Positions 63,461 to 64,000 of a stretch of 64,000 nucleotides of DNA are shown here, piece by piece. The notes beneath the pieces are model-generated. The model was given only the letters and a program-made list of their open reading frames with translations, had not been told where the DNA came from and did no database searches. A program made the translations under genes and the position numbers. This DNA comes from CAXBDP01 sp041689935 (GTDB taxonomy: Bacteria; Bacteroidota; Bacteroidia; Cytophagales; Cyclobacteriaceae): assembly GCA_041689935.1 (NCBI GenBank), contig JBDNFI010000045.1, positions 11,269 to 75,268 on the forward strand. The letters run 5' to 3'. Position 1 is the stretch's first letter, and each line of letters begins with the position of its first letter.

Positions 63461-63497
63461 TATTAAAGCATAACCTGAAAAACGACAGAATTTCATG

Positions 63498-64000
63498 TTA
63501 TCTTTGCCTTATATAATTAATAATACCTCCTTTTAAAATGATTTCCACTTGTCTGTTACTGATGTTGAATGCTAGCTGGATTTCTGTTCCTTTTCCAACT
63601 ACGGTAGCGGTTATTGAATCCTTATTTTTGATAGTTTCCCTGATGTTTTCTATCCGTAAAATATCCCCTTGTTCCAGTTTGTCCCAATCATCTATGTTTT
63701 TAAACTCAAAAGGAACAATACCAAAATTGATTAGGTTTTGCCAGCCAATACGTGCGTAAGATTTAGCGATAGTAAACTTTTGCCCCAAATACTTGGGAGC
63801 TAAAGCAGCATGTTCTCTGCTTGAGCCTTGGGCATAATTTTCACCCGCTATAACACAAAAACCGTTATAGTTTTTTTGATTTTCAATCACACGATTATAA
63901 AAGCTTTGATCAATGGCATAATATGCAAACTTGCTTATCTCCGGAATATTTGAACGTAAAGGCAGCACATCGGCACCTGCTTTCAGTATTCCATCGGTTG
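63498..64000 (-). CDS. Aconitate hydratase, C-terminal end (5' part outside window)
   Basis: The frame is open to the right edge, so this is the 3' part (about 167 residues) of a larger gene. The sequence TDGI..AGADVLPLRSNIPEIS, VIAGENYAQGSSREHAALAPKYLG and FTIAKSYARIGWQNLINFGIVPFEF matches the swivel domain (domain 4) of aconitases; SSREHA carries the substrate-binding Arg. The GTG at about 63968 is internal, not the start. Aconitase interconverts citrate and isocitrate in the TCA cycle. The Lys/Ile-rich end (EIILKGGIINYIRQR) is typical of bacterial AcnA-like forms. Confidence 0.92.
   Translation of the reverse strand, partial: TDGILKAGADVLPLRSNIPEISKFAYYAIDQSFYNRVIENQKNYNGFCVIAGENYAQGSSREHAALAPKYLGQKFTIAKSYARIGWQNLINFGIVPFEFKNIDDWDKLEQGDILRIENIRETIKNKDSITATVVGKGTEIQLAFNISNRQVEIILKGGIINYIRQR

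Larger units (their letters stand above)
62763..63497. other. Gene-free 735 bp region
   Basis: Between the orphan membrane protein gene and aconitase. It holds the GTTAGC repeat and the probable group II intron relic; no intact gene is supported. Confidence 0.6.

Noticed and set aside
1..64000. CRISPR arrays, restriction or other defence genes, rRNA and tRNA genes
   Set aside because: I looked for regular repeats, cas or methyltransferase motifs and tRNA-like cloverleaf ends and saw none.

Overview
The window looks like a chromosomal segment of a gliding-type Bacteroidetes, most likely a Cytophagales-like marine or soil bacterium. The support is: two SusC/SusD pairs, a cargo protein with a type IX secretion sorting tail, many lipoproteins of Bacteroidetes type, start sites without clear Shine-Dalgarno sequences, and promoters of the TTTG / TAnnTTTG kind. 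Base composition appears AT-rich (about 40% GC by eye, not computed).

Layout. 1-5 kb: the end of a large AsmA-like envelope protein, a PPP-type phosphatase, a VOC protein, a small hypothetical and a sugar-1-phosphate nucleotidyltransferase. 5-26 kb: an exported-protein and nutrient-uptake region with two large Asp-box (VPS10/sortilin-like) secreted proteins, a RidA-like lipoprotein, a TPR lipoprotein, an S15-type hydrolase, two tandem SusC/SusD pairs and an S10 serine carboxypeptidase. No glycoside hydrolase of a classical glycan locus is present, so I read it as a peptide-use locus. 26-32 kb: a DUF502 membrane protein, a 1.2 kb gene-poor stretch with a perfect 34 bp palindrome, a DUF2490 protein, an exported beta-carbonic anhydrase and a fatty-acid desaturase. 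31-43 kb: household genes (ABC exporter, truA, thiolase, dps) and the conserved tesA / ABC ATPase / FtsX-like permease block, then an exported amidohydrolase. 43-48 kb: a four-gene overlapping cluster of exported proteins ending in a modular leucine-rich-repeat protein. 48-58 kb: T9SS cargo, rlmN, an M14 peptidase / DUF1611 / dipeptide epimerase operon, a lipoprotein and clpB. 58-64 kb: a dienelactone hydrolase, membrane protein and CIA30 protein, then a decayed accessory stretch (broken toxin-antitoxin pair, AT-rich orphan gene, probable group II intron relic) before the end of an aconitase gene that runs off the right edge.

The strongest unexplained signal is not a gene. The octamer GCGGGAGG occurs 32 times in 64 kb (16 in each orientation), in genes and between them, where roughly 0.5 copies would be expected from base composition alone. 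It has the Chi-like frame GCnGGnGG and about the density of known DNA uptake sequences. I propose it as a candidate Chi or uptake-type signal of this lineage. Second in interest are the M14-DUF1611-epimerase operon (muropeptide or D-glutamate metabolism) and the four-gene LRR cluster.
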